A stretch of 64,000 bases of DNA from Berghia stephanieae (lineage: Eukaryota; Mollusca; Gastropoda; Nudibranchia; Aeolidiidae): positions 31,169,091 to 31,233,090 of the forward strand of contig CM067444.1 in assembly GCA_034508935.3 (NCBI GenBank), written 5' to 3'. A program made the translations under genes and the position numbers. Numbering within the stretch: position 1 is the stretch's first letter; every line of letters begins with the position of its first letter. The notes below the pieces were generated by a model that had not been told where the DNA came from, made no database searches, and saw only the letters and a program-made list of their open reading frames with translations. Shown here piece after piece: positions 1 to 10,989 of the stretch.

Positions 1-175
1 TTGTTGTTGCCGTTGTTGTTATTGGTTGTGGTGGTGATGGTGGGATTTAAGTGGTACTGGTGACAGTTGTGGTATTGTTGTTGTTGTTCTTTTTTTTTTT
101 TAAATTGTTTTGTTGTTTTTTGGGTTTTTTTTTTTTTTGTTTTTTTTTTATTGCTCCTATAATTTGTTACTTATT
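1..175. repeat. T-rich / GTT low-complexity sequence
   Basis: Imperfect GTT triplets (1-100) pass into runs of T. No gene is seen here. Confidence 0.8.
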
Positions 176-227
176 ATAAGTGCCAATAATAAATGAAATA
201 ACTCATTTGCTAACTCATTTTCTTAAT

Positions 228-234
228 CTCTCTC

Positions 235-281
<47 letters not shown>

Positions 282-405
282 TCTCTCCTTCTCTTTCTCT
301 CTCTCTCTATCTCTCTCTCTCTCTTTCTCTCTCTCTCTTTTCTCTCTTCTCTCTATCTCTCTCTCTCTCTCTTTCTCTCCCTCTCTATCTCTCTCCTTAT
401 CGATG
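228..405. repeat. CT microsatellite
   Basis: Almost pure CT/CTTT dinucleotide sequence. Open frames across it on both strands encode only Leu/Ser or Glu/Arg repeats and are artefacts. Confidence 0.95.
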
Positions 406-593
406 TACTCATCTATATTATGGGGAAGGAGACTCGGTGCAACCCGGTTGAAACAAACTGTCGACACACTGGCAATGAAACAATTCTAATAAAAACATTT
501 TATTTGACTAAAACTTCACCATCAACTATCGATAGATTATGGTATTTCACACCTTTTATAAAAAGACTTAAACATGATTCAACAGATATTATG

Positions 594-893
594 TACTGTA
601 AATGTTGCTGCTCGAAGCTCACAAAAAAATAAATAACAATGTGAAATTGAATGTAAGCTTCAATTTAATATCTAAATGAAAACAGATAATGTGGACGTTT
701 CGGGTTTCCCCAATTAAAAAAAAAACAAACAAAACAGGATGAATGAAACGCTAAAGACGGATGAGATAATTTGTCGTCTGTAGTGTTTCATTAATCCTGT
801 TTTATTGATTAAGGGGAAACCCGAAACGTCCACATTATCTGTTTTCGTTTATTAAATTGAAGCTTACATACATACATACAATTTCACATTGTT
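594..893. mobile_element. Foldback element family 1, copy A, with hammerhead-like cores
   Basis: A palindromic element. The left arm (from about 636, AATGTGAAATTGAATGTAAG) is the reverse complement of the right arm (ending near 893). A non-palindromic leader (TGTAAATGTTGCTGCTCGAA) precedes the left arm and is conserved in other copies. The right arm carries GGGGAAACCCGAAACGTC at 813-830, a stem-loop followed by GAAAC-GUC as in hammerhead ribozymes. It is preceded by TTGATTAA where a canonical ribozyme has CUGANGA. The left arm carries the same signature on the minus strand. Related copies lie near 24.1, 31.6, 32.8 and 62.6 kb. Confidence 0.75.
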
Positions 894-999
894 ACAGACT
901 TTCATGTAGCTAATTTCTAAAGATGGGTGAGGGGAGCAGGAACTTTTGTTGATAATAACAGAAAATGCAGTGAGTAGAAAAGTGCCAGAAGACTATAGA

Positions 1000-1100
1000 G
1001 AATAAAAATTTCGTGGCGATGGAGGCTCGAACCGTAGCCACCGTGATCACGATGGCTACGCTCTAACCCACGACCTTACTGATACGACAACTTCGCCTGA
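1000..1100 (-). mobile_element. tRNA-derived SINE family D fragment
   Basis: On the minus strand there is a B-box-like GGTTCGAGCC (1024-1033) after a tRNA-like head with the motif CAGTAAGGTCG. It is followed by CGCGAAATT/CACGAAATT-TTATTCTC-type sequence. The same order occurs at 13086-13210 on the plus strand, so this is a dispersed family and not a tRNA gene. Confidence 0.55.
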
Positions 1101-1149
1101 CCGTGAAAGGGACACTAAACTGTCAACGTCATCCGCCATTTTCTAAAAG

Positions 1150-1448
1150 CTTGAGCTTTTATATAGCCTATAGCGCAATATCCACTGAACGTGCTCAAAG
1201 CGCTTTACAAAGGGTCCCTGGCCAACAGCAACACGTAACATGTAGAACGAGACTTGACCGCTATTACACTTTTTTTTCCCGATAGAGACAACGCTCTCAA
1301 CGGCCAGGTAGCCGTTTTACACATGAGTACGTAGACAAAATGTGAGTAAAGAGCCTTTTCCAAGGATTCAACTATGCACCGAGCGAGGCTCGAACCCAAG
1401 ACCTTCCGATCCGAAAGCGAGTGTCTACCACAAGACCACATGGCCGCA
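1150..1448 (-). mobile_element. SINE family A (tRNA-Arg-like head)
   Basis: Read on the minus strand: a tRNA-like head with an A-box-like region and GGTTCGAGCCTCGC as B box, then TTGAGTCCTTGGAAAAGGCT, a body with CTGTTGGCCAGGGACCC, and a 3' tail GAGCACGTTCAGTGGATATT-GCGCTATA. The anticodon region (CTTTCGGATCGGAAGG) resembles tRNA-Arg(TCG). At least ten full or partial copies occur in the window. Confidence 0.7.
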
Positions 1449-1526
1449 CAAAGGAAGTGTCAGGTTTTGTCAAGGGCCACTTTAATCGATAGAGCGATAT
1501 CTGAAGCAAAATGTTCTACTTTAAAC

Positions 1527-1590
1527 AACACACACACTACACACACACACACAGACACACACACACTCACACACAAACACACACACAAAA
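1527..1590. repeat. CA microsatellite and A-rich tail
   Basis: ACAC-rich tract with interruptions followed by a poly-A stretch. About 1640-2030 otherwise contains nothing recognised. Confidence 0.85.
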
Positions 1591-2029
1591 AAAAAAAACA
1601 AACATACAAACATAAAAGAAAAAAAAAGTTAAAATAACATCAAATTATGTCATGTCAGGTCACGGCGTTTTTTGTTGACCAATTTTTCTCATGACTCTGT
1701 CGGGATTAATAATATCCTTTCTAACTCCCAACATAAATAAAGCACAAACACTGTAAAACAAAAACGACCTGGGTCATTATGTCATCATCCTTTGTAGGTG
1801 AGTTGTGGAACTAATTATTCTAAGACATTTTGTTCAACCCCCTCCCCCCTCCCCCCACCCCACCTTCAAAAACAGCACATGGGCCCGTGAGAAAATCTCC
1901 GATGGCAAAAGCTCATACTGCTCACCCGTCTTCTTTTCCCCCTGTGAGCGGTTATTCAAAAATAAAATAAAAATGCATACAAATCACAAGTAAAAATACA
2001 TCATCAGAACTTGACCTAGATTCCTTTAC

Positions 2030-2107
2030 ATCGCTCTCGTCACCGCGTCGGGTCGCACGCACACGCACACGTACGAGTCGCCGGCCGGCAAAAACTACGC
2101 GAGCATG

Positions 2108-2165
<58 letters not shown>

Positions 2166-2245
2166 ATACGAGCACACGGCACACCACACACACACAAACT
2201 TGTGCTACCGTGTGAGGAGTGGGGAGGGAGGTCAGCTGCTGTCAG
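2030..2245. promoter_or_regulatory. CpG-richer segment with CA microsatellite; possible promoter
   Basis: Locally rich in CpG (2034-2102, for example GTCGCACGCACACGCACACG) against a CpG-poor background, followed by a (CA)n tract at 2107-2164. It lies 250-450 bp upstream of the candidate first coding exon at 2497. The promoter role is inferred from position and composition only; no TATA or initiator element was assigned. Confidence 0.3.
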
Positions 2246-2496
2246 TTATCAACACAAAACAACCCCAGTTTCAGGTCATTCTGATCATCGGTAGCCTTGA
2301 AAAAACACACTACCGTTCTGTAGTAATTTATATATATTATTGTGTTTTGGTGTTTTAAGTGCATTCTTCATATTTTTAGAACTTAAATTTCTGATCCATC
2401 ACACTTGTTCAATCGTGCCTGTTTGATTTCTGTGCATAGACCTAGAATAGAGTCAAGAATTTCTGCAGACGGTACCTATCAAAATCCTAAATTATT

Positions 2497-2551
2497 ATGA
2501 TAATGTTGAAAGCCCTCAGTGAAGACCAGACTTCGGTTTGTGCTGTTTCAG
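2497..2551 (+). CDS. Candidate first coding exon of the Orange-domain gene
   Basis: ATG at 2497 opens 18 codons (MIMLKALSEDQTSVCAVS plus one base) that end at CAG|GTAAGA, a strong donor, at 2551/2552. The exon ends in phase 1. The acceptor at 18309-18310 (pyrimidine tract then ACAG) starts an exon whose first two bases complete a GAT codon and read through DNFKHN into the Met codon at 18328, so the phases agree. The CpG-richer segment upstream fits a transcription start. Phase agreement alone has a one-in-three chance, so the link is an inference. The intron would be 15.76 kb. RNA reads would settle it. Confidence 0.4.
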
Positions 2552-2959
2552 GTAAGATTTGCTTTTTCTAAAATGTGCTGATTTTAAATTCCCTTCGTGC
2601 TCTTTAGAGGAACCCTTAATAAAGATACAGATCTACAAATCGGATTTCTTTGAGGAGGAAAAAAAATGAATAGAAAATAATTATTTTTACCATTTAATTT
2701 CTCTCCGCCTTGTGGTAAGACGATAGAAAGATTCGTTTCATGCATACAATAACATAGACAGACTTAGTTAAAGAGAACAGATATGTTGCAAATTGATAAC
2801 CATAATATGTATTCAAAGAAAAATATTAACTGTCTTTTTACTTTCAAGTGGATATAATATCACTATCATGGTTCATGAACTGAGTTTAAAATTAAAAATG
2901 AAATTTAACGTCACACGGCTTGCACTTGCAACACGTAGAGTTTTCTCTTCACAAACTCA

Positions 2960-3010
2960 GATTAAGTATAAGTTTGCCAGACCTGCAAATATGTGCACGT
3001 TGGCTTGGGA
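2960..3010. mobile_element. MITE family H terminal fragment
   Basis: Contains GCCAGACCTGCAAATATGTG followed by CACGTTGG, the right terminus of the family seen whole at 16614-16792. Confidence 0.45.
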
Positions 3011-3087
3011 GCATTTTATGATGATGTAGGCTCTAAGAATAAGAATGACCCAAAAAAAAAATGGAATTTTAAATGTCAAATTATAGA

Positions 3088-3165
3088 GCAGGCACTGGTG
3101 TGACAACAATCTGAAAAGGTGTGAATGAACGAGTGTCAGACAAAACAGGATTGGTCTTATGGAAT
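3088..3165 (-). mobile_element. SINE family C 3' fragment
   Basis: The stretch with GCAGGCACTGGTGTGACAAC and a following GTGTGAATGAACGAGTGTCA matches the tail region of family C copies at 27957-28110 and 51660-51730 in inverse orientation. Confidence 0.4.
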
Positions 3166-3302
3166 TATTCTCTTTTACTGCATGAATTACAGAGCGATAA
3201 TCACAAAATACCAAAATACAATGCAATGAATTTAGATGCATTATCAATTGTATAGCCGTGAGGGTTCAACGTTACAATGTAACACTTAATGAACAACTTC
3301 AG

Positions 3303-3350
3303 GTTGTTTTTTTTTTTAAGGGTGGGTGGTTTGGGATTATTTTTTTTTGT

Positions 3351-3389
<39 letters not shown>

Positions 3390-3490
3390 GGAGTTGGGTT
3401 GTTTTTTTTGGGTTTTTTGTTTGTTTGTTTGTTTTGTTTTTTTTTGGGTTTTTTTTTTGGGGGGGGGGGGGGTTCTTTTCTTTTTTCTTT
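3303..3490. repeat. T-rich sequence with a 35-base poly-G run
   Basis: A G run at 3354-3388 and a second at 3459-3471, separated by T-rich sequence. Overlapping proline/glycine-rich open frames are artefacts of the homopolymers. Confidence 0.95.
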
Positions 3491-3743
3491 TCTTTTGACA
3501 GCACCTCTGTAAGTCCATTTATTTGCGGTAATTCAATATGTGATAGAAACATCAGAACTCCGAGAGTCACGATAAAATTTCTTTTTAGAAGAAGAAAAAA
3601 AAAACATGAAAGAATAAAAATACATGGTTGATATGATTTCTTGTAATTGAGTACGATAATGAGTACCTACCATGGAATAATAATACTGACTGGAAGCCAA
3701 AAGCTGAAGAATTGAGAAAGATTGTTGTCAAAAGATTGTGAGT

Positions 3744-3764
3744 ATGCGTGTGTGTGTGTGTGTG

Positions 3765-3795
<31 letters not shown>

Positions 3796-3812
3796 TGGGG
3801 GGGGGGGGGGGG
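3744..3812. repeat. TG microsatellite ending in a poly-G run
   Basis: (TG)n with a TATATA interruption, directly followed by a G run of about 14. Confidence 0.95.
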
Positions 3813-3995
3813 TGGTTGTTTTTTCACAAGCGGAAAGAACTAGTTATCACATATTAAATATACATATTATTTTGTTTCATTTAAAATTAAAAGTTTATGT
3901 CGCCCTTTACTCAATTTTCTATCAATTTATTTTATATTACCAACCGTTATTTTTTTCTCTCTCATTCCTTACCATGTTATACTGTACTAATATCA

Positions 3996-4016
3996 TCTCT
4001 CATCTCTCTTCATCTC

Positions 4017-4062
<46 letters not shown>

Positions 4063-4085
4063 TCCCTCTCTCTCTCTCTCTCTCC

Positions 4086-4117
<32 letters not shown>

Positions 4118-4130
4118 CTCTCTCTCCCTC
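3996..4130. repeat. CT microsatellite
   Basis: CT repeat with CTCC and CTTC interruptions. The 4135-4800 interval after it is unique-looking and AT-rich, with two consecutive same-frame open stretches that resemble nothing known. Confidence 0.95.
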
Positions 4131-4849
4131 CACATTTAATTTTATTGCCAACGGGCACCAATAACATTTGACAGAGTTATGTTTTAGCACAAGTTTATTT
4201 CATTTCAATTTTCTTTTAACCCTGAAGTCATTGAACATAATCCATACATTTACCGATTTGAAAATAAAGAAAGATAAGACCGCACTGACATTTTTTCGAT
4301 CTGAAAACTGCAAACACCCAATTAAATTCTTTATACCTCAATTTAAAACATTTTATTTCCCTAACCTTTCTTTAAACTGTTCATTTAATCCGAATAATAA
4401 AAAAAATGGGATATGTATTCCCCTTGCACTGTCTCCACAAATCTGTCACTCAGAAGAAAAAAATATTATTGCTTGTCAAAGAATAATAGATCAAAGACGA
4501 AAGTGAAAGCTATCTGAATTCTTCTGTTTGCCTTTTATCGCTGTCAGTGAATACAGTTTATATTGCAGTATTAATTTTTATGTCATTGATTCTGAATCCA
4601 ATCGGGCTTTTTATCATAATTTAATTATTGGATCCAAAAGAATACAGAGTTTGTTTACAAAGAAAGGTTACTTGGTGCCCCTTTTAACCGCAGTGTCAAT
4701 GATCTTTAAACTTAGATTTTTTAAAGTCGACGTAGAAACTCCTGATCTGCTAACTCCTACAAAACATTCGTTGGCCCCAACTTTAGAACCTGATTAAGTA
4801 TCTTTTATTATTTTGTGTCAACTCATAATATGTTATTGTTATGTGACCG

Positions 4850-4966
4850 ACGTATATATATATTTATATATATATATATCTAATATATTATATATATATC
4901 ATATTCAGGTCTCGACATCCAACCTCTTATGCTATGCCTTTCTATTTACACCCTCCCCCCCCCCCC

Positions 4967-5002
<36 letters not shown>

Positions 5003-5025
5003 CACACACACACACACACACACAT
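4850..5025. repeat. Compound TA, poly-C, CT and CA microsatellites
   Basis: TA repeat at about 4850-4900, a C run at about 4955-4967, a CT repeat to 4998 and a CA repeat to 5024. Confidence 0.9.
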
Positions 5026-5760
5026 AAGGTACCCACACAGGAGTCCTTTCCATATAATGCACTTACTGATATTACAATAGCACTCTTTGATTAATCCAAT
5101 TTTCTTACCACAAACTCAGTGCATAACCAAGTCAGTTGTTACATTATGCGGTTTACAAGGCAAGGCATGGGCAGGCCTTCTTCTTCTATCGCTACTCCCT
5201 GTTTTGATTTTGACACTGATTGCCTATCACAATAAATGACGTAAAGAAAATTGGAAATTGAAGGGGGAGAGCACTATGAGGAATGAAAAGAAAAGAAAGG
5301 ATCTGGTGGTGTTGCTATTCTTTTAGGATAGGGCAGAGGATCGGAATTTATAATTATAGTGTTTGATTTGCGTGGATGCCACAGCAGCCGTCGAGCTGCA
5401 AACAAGCGGAACTGAATAATGGAAAAGTTAACTTATAGTTGTCAGGATTTGGTGTAACTCCACTTTCTCCCATGTCGATTATCCACGGTGTAGCAATGAT
5501 TGATGATGAATAAACTCTCTCCTCTATCCTTAGAGACCTCGTTTTTGTTCAACGAGGCTCGCTCAGCTGTTGTTAGAAACGACGTAATTTAATGTGTACC
5601 CAGTACCCTTACAGCATATTTTCTATTGTTTGGATGGCAATATCACTGATAATATTTGGATCCCCTGACGCGATCAACATACAAATTAGTTGATAATAAA
5701 AATGTTATAATAACATTGTTGCATTTTTTCTAAATTGGCACTGATTCAAAACAGCTATGC
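5026..5760. other. Intronic/intergenic sequence, nothing recognised
   Basis: Both strands were read for coding exons, tRNA-like heads and inverted repeats. No supported feature was seen. Confidence 0.5.
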
Positions 5761-5765
5761 ACGAA

Positions 5766-5873
5766 CCCCCCCCCCCCCCCCCCCCCCTTTTTTTTTTTTT
5801 TTTGTATCCTTGAGAGGCAGTCAGTCTGCTTGATTTTTTTTGTTTTGTTTTTAATGTCTATTTATGTGGTGTT

Positions 5874-5906
<33 letters not shown>

Positions 5907-5908
5907 CT
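5766..5908. repeat. Poly-C/poly-T block and T-rich tract
   Basis: About 21 C followed directly by about 17 T (5766-5804), then a second T run at 5874-5906. Confidence 0.95.
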
Positions 5909-6232
5909 GGTGGCTTGGAACAAGTTATTCCCTAAATCTGACAGTGGGCGTTTTGACATCGGAGCTGGCAGAAGGTCTCACGTTTTCGTGACAGTGCTCA
6001 TTCAGTGGGACGGTGGCTTATCGTCGTCTCGATACTATCATTATGCTGTTGTGGTCATCCAGTCGCTAAAACGTGATAATATCAGAGTTAAAATGACCAT
6101 GGACTGTGAGATTTTAGTTTTTATCATTATATGAAGTGATATCCATCCTCCACAACTAAACATAAAATTAACAAAAGTTATGTTTTTGTTTTTTGTTTTT
6201 TTGTTTAACTGTATGTTCAGATGCTAACACAT

Positions 6233-6800
6233 AAACTATACCGATACAATACCGTTTTGAGATGCCACAAGTGATTCAGTGAGTTACTGCGACATTTCGT
6301 GGCATTATCTGACTATTTTTAATAAAGCATATTTATATAGAATTAACCAAAGTTTTATAATATTTTTTTTTTAAATTGCAAATACAGTTGTTAACACGTA
6401 TAAACTATCCCGATGTGATACCGTTTTGATTCAATGAATTATCGCGACATTTCGTGACGTTGTCTATCGGAATGAGATTGGTCATGTGACACCATCTGCC
6501 ACATGGATTGACAATACAATAATAAAACTACCCTTTTTGAGACTTTGGGGTCCAACTAATGAATTCAATACGTATCATGGCATTTGGCCAGTATTGTCCA
6601 TTAGAATTGAGTGAGATTGGTCACTGACACGAATCGGGCCCACGATGGATGATTGACAATACACATTGCCCTTTTTGAGACGATGGGTCACTAATGATTC
6701 AATACGTTATCATGGCATAATTTGGCCAGTATTGTCCGTTGGAATGGAATGAGTGAGATTGGTCACGTGACACGATCCGCCACAGGGATTGACACTGTAA
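6233..6800. repeat. Degenerate tandem repeat, four units of about 130-170 bp
   Basis: Four diverged units begin near 6233, 6402, 6530 and 6664. Shared parts are ATACCGTTTTGA or CCCTTTTTGAGAC, then ATTCAATACGTTATC/ATTCAGTGAGTTACT, then GTATTGTCCRTTRGAAT and GAGATTGGTCACGTGACACG. The motif CCGTTTTGA...GGGTCAC also marks the ends of MITE family F, so this may be a satellite born from MITE ends. Confidence 0.65.
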
Positions 6801-6954
6801 TCCCTGGCATTTATTTATATTTTTTTTATTCTCCCTCAAGTCTATGAGTTTTAGATTGACTTTCTAGCGACAGTTGGTTGGCATGTGGTTTTAATGCTTG
6901 TGTAGCCAGAACCCGCAACATGCTAGCTTTTATTCGTTTATGATTTCGAACTTT

Positions 6955-7275
6955 ACTATTTTAGAATCAACTCAATTTATTTATTCAGTTTTCGAACTAA
7001 TCTATAATTTTAGTATTAACTCAATGAATTCAGTTTTCGAACTTAACTATTTTAGAATTAACTCAACTTGTTAATTCCGTTTTCGAACTAGATCGAATCT
7101 ATAATTTTAGAATTAACTCAATGAATTCAGTTTTCGAACTTAACTATTTTAGAATTAACTCAACTTGTTAATTCCGTTTTCGAACTAGATCGAATCTATA
7201 ATTTTAGAATTAACTCAATGAATTCAGTTTTCGAACTTAACTAGATAGTCTATTTCAGAATTAACTCAATGACTT
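6955..7275. repeat. Tandem repeat with two alternating half-units
   Basis: Repeated TTAGAATTAACTCAA blocks alternate with GAATTCAGTTTTCGAAC or GTTAATTCCGTTTTCGAAC spacers. A longer unit of roughly 110-120 bp, containing GAACTAGATCGAATCTATAA, is seen near-identical at about 7080 and 7185. Confidence 0.8.
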
Positions 7276-7539
7276 TAGTGGGTGACTGTATGTGACATGA
7301 AGAAGAATTTTATATGAATCAAATAAAAATGATAACTTGCATTTACTTCGTTAATAAGCCTCATTGGCAAATTCTTGTTATGGAGCCTGTTTCCTGGGGT
7401 CGTCATGACACGGAAATTAACCGAAAAGATGTTGATCTTATGGGGGTCCTACGCAATGCAGACAGCCACCAATCCTCGAGGGTGGTTATGAGATGTGGGT
7501 TGGAGAGAGTGTATTATTTTTAAAAATACATTTAGTTAG

Positions 7540-7540
<1 letters not shown>

Positions 7541-7579
<39 letters not shown>

Positions 7580-7582
7580 GTT
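7541..7582. repeat. GT microsatellite
   Basis: About 20 GT dinucleotides. 7583-7930 shows nothing recognised. Confidence 0.95.
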
Positions 7583-7956
7583 GTGTTTGAATACGTGTAG
7601 CTTTTACAAGTCTTTACTGGTTGGACGATGTAATTCCAGTCCCTCAGCCCAGCAATTCATCGCTAAGTGGACCTAATTCACTGTACATAAACGGAGATAA
7701 CAACAATATTTCGATTTAGTAACGCCCGGATGCCGCTGTCAAACGGGGATGTTACAAGTCTTACTTCACACTTCACACCTACTAACTTAGACTGCGATGT
7801 CGTCGTATTATTACTATTATGACAGCATTCTGATGGTCTTGGTTTATTGACCAGTAGTTTTAGTAACGGTTGAGTTGTGTCTTATGAGGATGAGCCTCAT
7901 ATGACATCGGCCAATCAATCCGTTTGTTTGCATGTCACGACGGAGTGACGCGGAGA

Positions 7957-8170
7957 TTAACTCAGGAGCTGCCTAACGGCCGGTGCGTTACATCAGTGGG
8001 TCTAACTTCCTGTCCTTTATGTCCACGCTTTATGTGGGCAAGAACCCGAAACGGCAGAGCATCTAGTCGAAAGGTGTGTTGTGACGATGCTACCAGGCGG
8101 GTTCGCGACGGTGCACGAATGCGGACCGGACTTTGCTGATTGGGTCGATCGTCATAACATAATAGTGTGA
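7957..8170 (+). pseudogene. LINE ORF2 C-terminal remnant
   Basis: The plus strand encodes CPLC in one frame and, after a one-base frame change, PETAEHLVERC in the next, running to a stop at 8168-8170. C-x2-C followed by ET-x-H-x4-C is the Cys/His signature found near the C-terminus of many non-LTR retrotransposon reverse transcriptases. Only this end is seen: no reverse transcriptase motifs lie upstream, so it is a 5'-truncated or eroded copy. The clade cannot be told from this fragment. Confidence 0.6.
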
Positions 8171-8239
8171 ACCATAAGAAGCAGCAGGAAGTTGAATGGA
8201 GCGTCCAGTTCTTCCCGGGTTTGTCCACCGTTGACCAGA

Positions 8240-9180
8240 TATGGGAAGATTATCGAATCTATGCTATGAATAAATATGAAATCCGAGCTGTATTCGTAAG
8301 TAAATATTGTACTATGTTTCCCTTCCCCGGAACTTGTGAATGAAAACAAAAACACAGAGATAAGGGAGGTAAATCCTTAGTAATGGAGTAGTTTTTTTGG
8401 AGTCGTCTGATTTTACGTAACAACCAATAAGCGATGGGTTGAGTCCCCTGGCAGGGTACTAGTTTGTTTGTTGGGATTAGCAATGTTTGACATTTATGTT
8501 ATTATCATTTATAGAGATTTGGGTTTGTAGTTTGATATTTTGGGTTTATGTGTGGGCCATTTGTCTTTGTATTGTTGTTGTTGGCGTGGAGCGGAGATAG
8601 CGTTATCTAACTCTGATGATGTATCGTGTATTTTGTTTTTGTATTTAACGTGGTGCACTATATTGGGGTGGCGTCGGGATATTAAATGTTTATGTTTTAT
8701 GGCGTGTCATGAAGTGACCTTGACTTACTGTCAAATTTATTTGTTTTGAATAGCGTCAGCTAATCGAATACATTTCTTTTTATAACATAGTGCTCGATTT
8801 TCATTGATGTCAGAATTAACAAGAAGTAACGCTTCCGGTTTTATGAAATTAAATGTCATGAAATGACCATGACTAAAATTTGCATTTGTCGTCAAGGAAT
8901 GAATTAGTCATTTATTAATCTCCACTTTGCAGCTCTCTATTATAATGTTCCTTGTGTACAAATATTGTGGTTGCGAATATCCCGGAATTCCGGGTTATTG
9001 GAATCTCTGAAATTTGACAAGAGCTGCATTTCATTGACGAAACGCATTTTAAAAATATTTTTGCCAGAAAACGTTTAGTTCAAATATTAATCGATGAAAA
9101 TAGTCTACAATTTGTCAAAAGGCCTTAAAACCGGGACTTATAAATATACAATCTCCACATTCAGACTGTTGAACAAGTGA
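8240..9180. other. Unique-looking sequence, nothing recognised
   Basis: No coding pattern, tRNA-like head or inverted repeat could be supported. Open frames are short and compositionally random. Confidence 0.5.
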
Positions 9181-9182
9181 AA

Positions 9183-9185
<3 letters not shown>

Positions 9186-9215
<30 letters not shown>

Positions 9216-9290
9216 GGAATTAGGAAGTCGATCGATAGTAACATTATTTTTTTTCTTGTCCAGAAATGTAAAAAAAAAAAAAAAAACGCG
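9186..9290. repeat. GT/poly-G run and poly-A run
   Basis: GTGTGTGTG passes into a G run at about 9199-9213. A poly-A run of about 17 lies near 9270-9286. Confidence 0.9.
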
Positions 9291-9714
9291 ATTTGGCATG
9301 CTAGGGAAGACGGGTATTATCACTTATGACACGTTGATGACGCCACTTCCTTCCTGTCGACGGAAAAAGCGGATTAATCTGCTGCTACAGTGCTTGACGC
9401 CTGCTGCTGCTAACCAGGGTGTAGCGTAATCAAACATGAAATTCCTGCTTTGTGACGGTCAATTGAATACGAGTATATTGTTGTTCTTTGATAAGAAATG
9501 AAGTGATTGAGCCGTTGTTAGATGGTCTCGATCACAGATCCTATGGGTGTTCCTTACTCTGTGGTATCTATAGGCAGTAAATAAATAAATGAAAATGAAA
9601 AACTATTTATTTATTTATTATTACTTATATCCTTTTTGATAGCACTAATATAACAAATGTAATATATTCAAAATATAATAAGATATATTTTTTTAACCAC
9701 TAATTGACTCTCTT

Positions 9715-9889
9715 CTATCTCTCTCAATCCTATCTCTTATTCTTCTCTCATCAACACCAACATACTAACTACAACATCCCTCTCCTCTCTCTTCCTCCTC
9801 TCTTCTCTCTCTCTCTCTCTCTCTTCATTCATCTCCTTCTCTCCTGACCTTATTTTTGGTCACATTACGTCTTACACTCAACAGTGGAT

Positions 9890-9921
<32 letters not shown>

Positions 9922-9960
9922 TATATAATAATAATAATATTATTATAATTTATTTAATAT
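9715..9960. repeat. CT-rich tract, poly-A and AAT repeat
   Basis: CT-rich microsatellite at 9715-9840, then a run of about 27 A at 9891-9917 continuing into AT and AAT repeats. Confidence 0.85.
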
Positions 9961-10114
9961 ATGCAGAAATAACAAAAAAAGATATGTTTCTATTTAATTT
10001 GGATTTGTTTCGACTCAGGGGTCAATACGACGACATCTACAATGCCAGCTAGTAAATGACAGTAAATTAAATATAAACATGTTGCCCACCGTTGTGTGGA
10101 CAGACAGTCTAATT

Positions 10115-10380
10115 CAGACCTGCCTAGTACTACGAAAAATTCGTAGAAATACGAAATTTTGGCTCTAGCCAGCTACAGAACAATATTCGCTTCTTTGACT
10201 CAATAAATCTCGTTGAAAAGGAAAGTTTAGTTCCTTAGAACCTATATGCAGGACATTGATTGGCACATTTATGGATCATGCTGAGGGCAAATTATTTATT
10301 TCTTAAAAGCTATTTAAAGTGACTTTTTCTTATATCCCTTGGAAACTACGAATTTTTGAAATTTCAAGTTGGCAGCTCTG
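10115..10380. mobile_element. TIR MITE, CAGASCTGCC family, copy 1
   Basis: The left end CAGACCTGCC with ACTACGAAAAATTCG is mirrored by the right end, which reads CAGAGCTGCCAAC on the minus strand and then AAAAATTCGTAGT. A second copy starts at 22263 with the same interior (CTTCTTTGACTCAATAAATC). About 266 bp long with no coding capacity. The CAG-starting ends are hAT-like, but no convincing 8-bp target duplication was found. Confidence 0.6.
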
Positions 10381-10389
10381 CAAATGTAA

Positions 10390-10440
10390 ACAGAGGGCGT
10401 AAAGAAAAAAAAAGCAAAAAAAAAAAAAAAAGCAAAGAAA
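10390..10440. repeat. A-rich tract
   Basis: Poly-A interrupted by GC and G. Two overlapping Phe-rich minus-strand open frames arise from it. Confidence 0.8.
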
Positions 10441-10671
10441 ACTGAAAAGAAGATTAAATGGATGGGGAGGGGGCCAGGGCCGATGGTCGTGAGTGGTTGA
10501 AGGGGAAATGGGGTGGGGGAGAGAGAGGCTGATCGAGTCACGGATGAGTGAACCGTCAAGGATGTTGTCACACATGGTTGAATGGTTTTACAAATTTTTT
10601 AGGGGTGAGGATTGCAATCCACAATCGGTTGTTGTATAGCGGTATCCATACTGCCGTTTCTCTCGCTGACA

Positions 10672-10775
10672 AACAATTTTTGCTGGAAAATAAGAAGTCC
10701 CATGTTTGAGAGTTTTGGACAGGGTTAGGGTGATTTTAATCGATCAGTATTTGAAGGACGACTTCTTTGGTCAAT
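10672..10775. mobile_element. MITE family G arm
   Basis: Contains GTTTGAGAGTTTTGGACAGG, then ATTTTAATCGATCAGTATTT-GAAGGACGA. This matches the right arm of the palindromic element at 23275-23515. Confidence 0.6.
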
Positions 10776-10917
10776 TTTATTCAACATGGTGTTTTTGGGG
10801 TTTTTAATTATTTTTTTTAGTTTCTTTGTTTTTGTTTTGTTTTATTGATTATTTTATTTGTATTTCATGGCAGTATAGTTGATGTTGTCTTATTCTGACG
10901 ACAAAATTCAGTTACAA

Positions 10918-10980
10918 CAACAAGCCCACAAGGAATTGGGTTCTCAGACCTGAAAATAAATGCACATCGGGTCTGACCAA
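10918..10980. mobile_element. MITE family H arm
   Basis: Contains CACAAGGAATTGGGTTCTCA followed by GACCTG and AATAAATGCACATCGGG. This matches the right arm of the elements at 16614 and 21258. Confidence 0.55.
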
Positions 10981-10989
10981 ACCAAAATG

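Noticed and set aside
3201-3631. Several Gly/Pro/Phe-rich frames
   Set aside because: Homopolymer artefacts of the 35-base G run and T-rich flanks.
4168-4797. Two consecutive same-frame open stretches of 112 and 89 codons
   Set aside because: Separated by a stop, AT-rich, no recognisable domain and no good splice sites; chance length in this composition is plausible.
7924-8139. 71-codon plus-strand frame as a gene
   Set aside because: It is part of a frame-shifted LINE remnant; only the CPLC part belongs to that frame.
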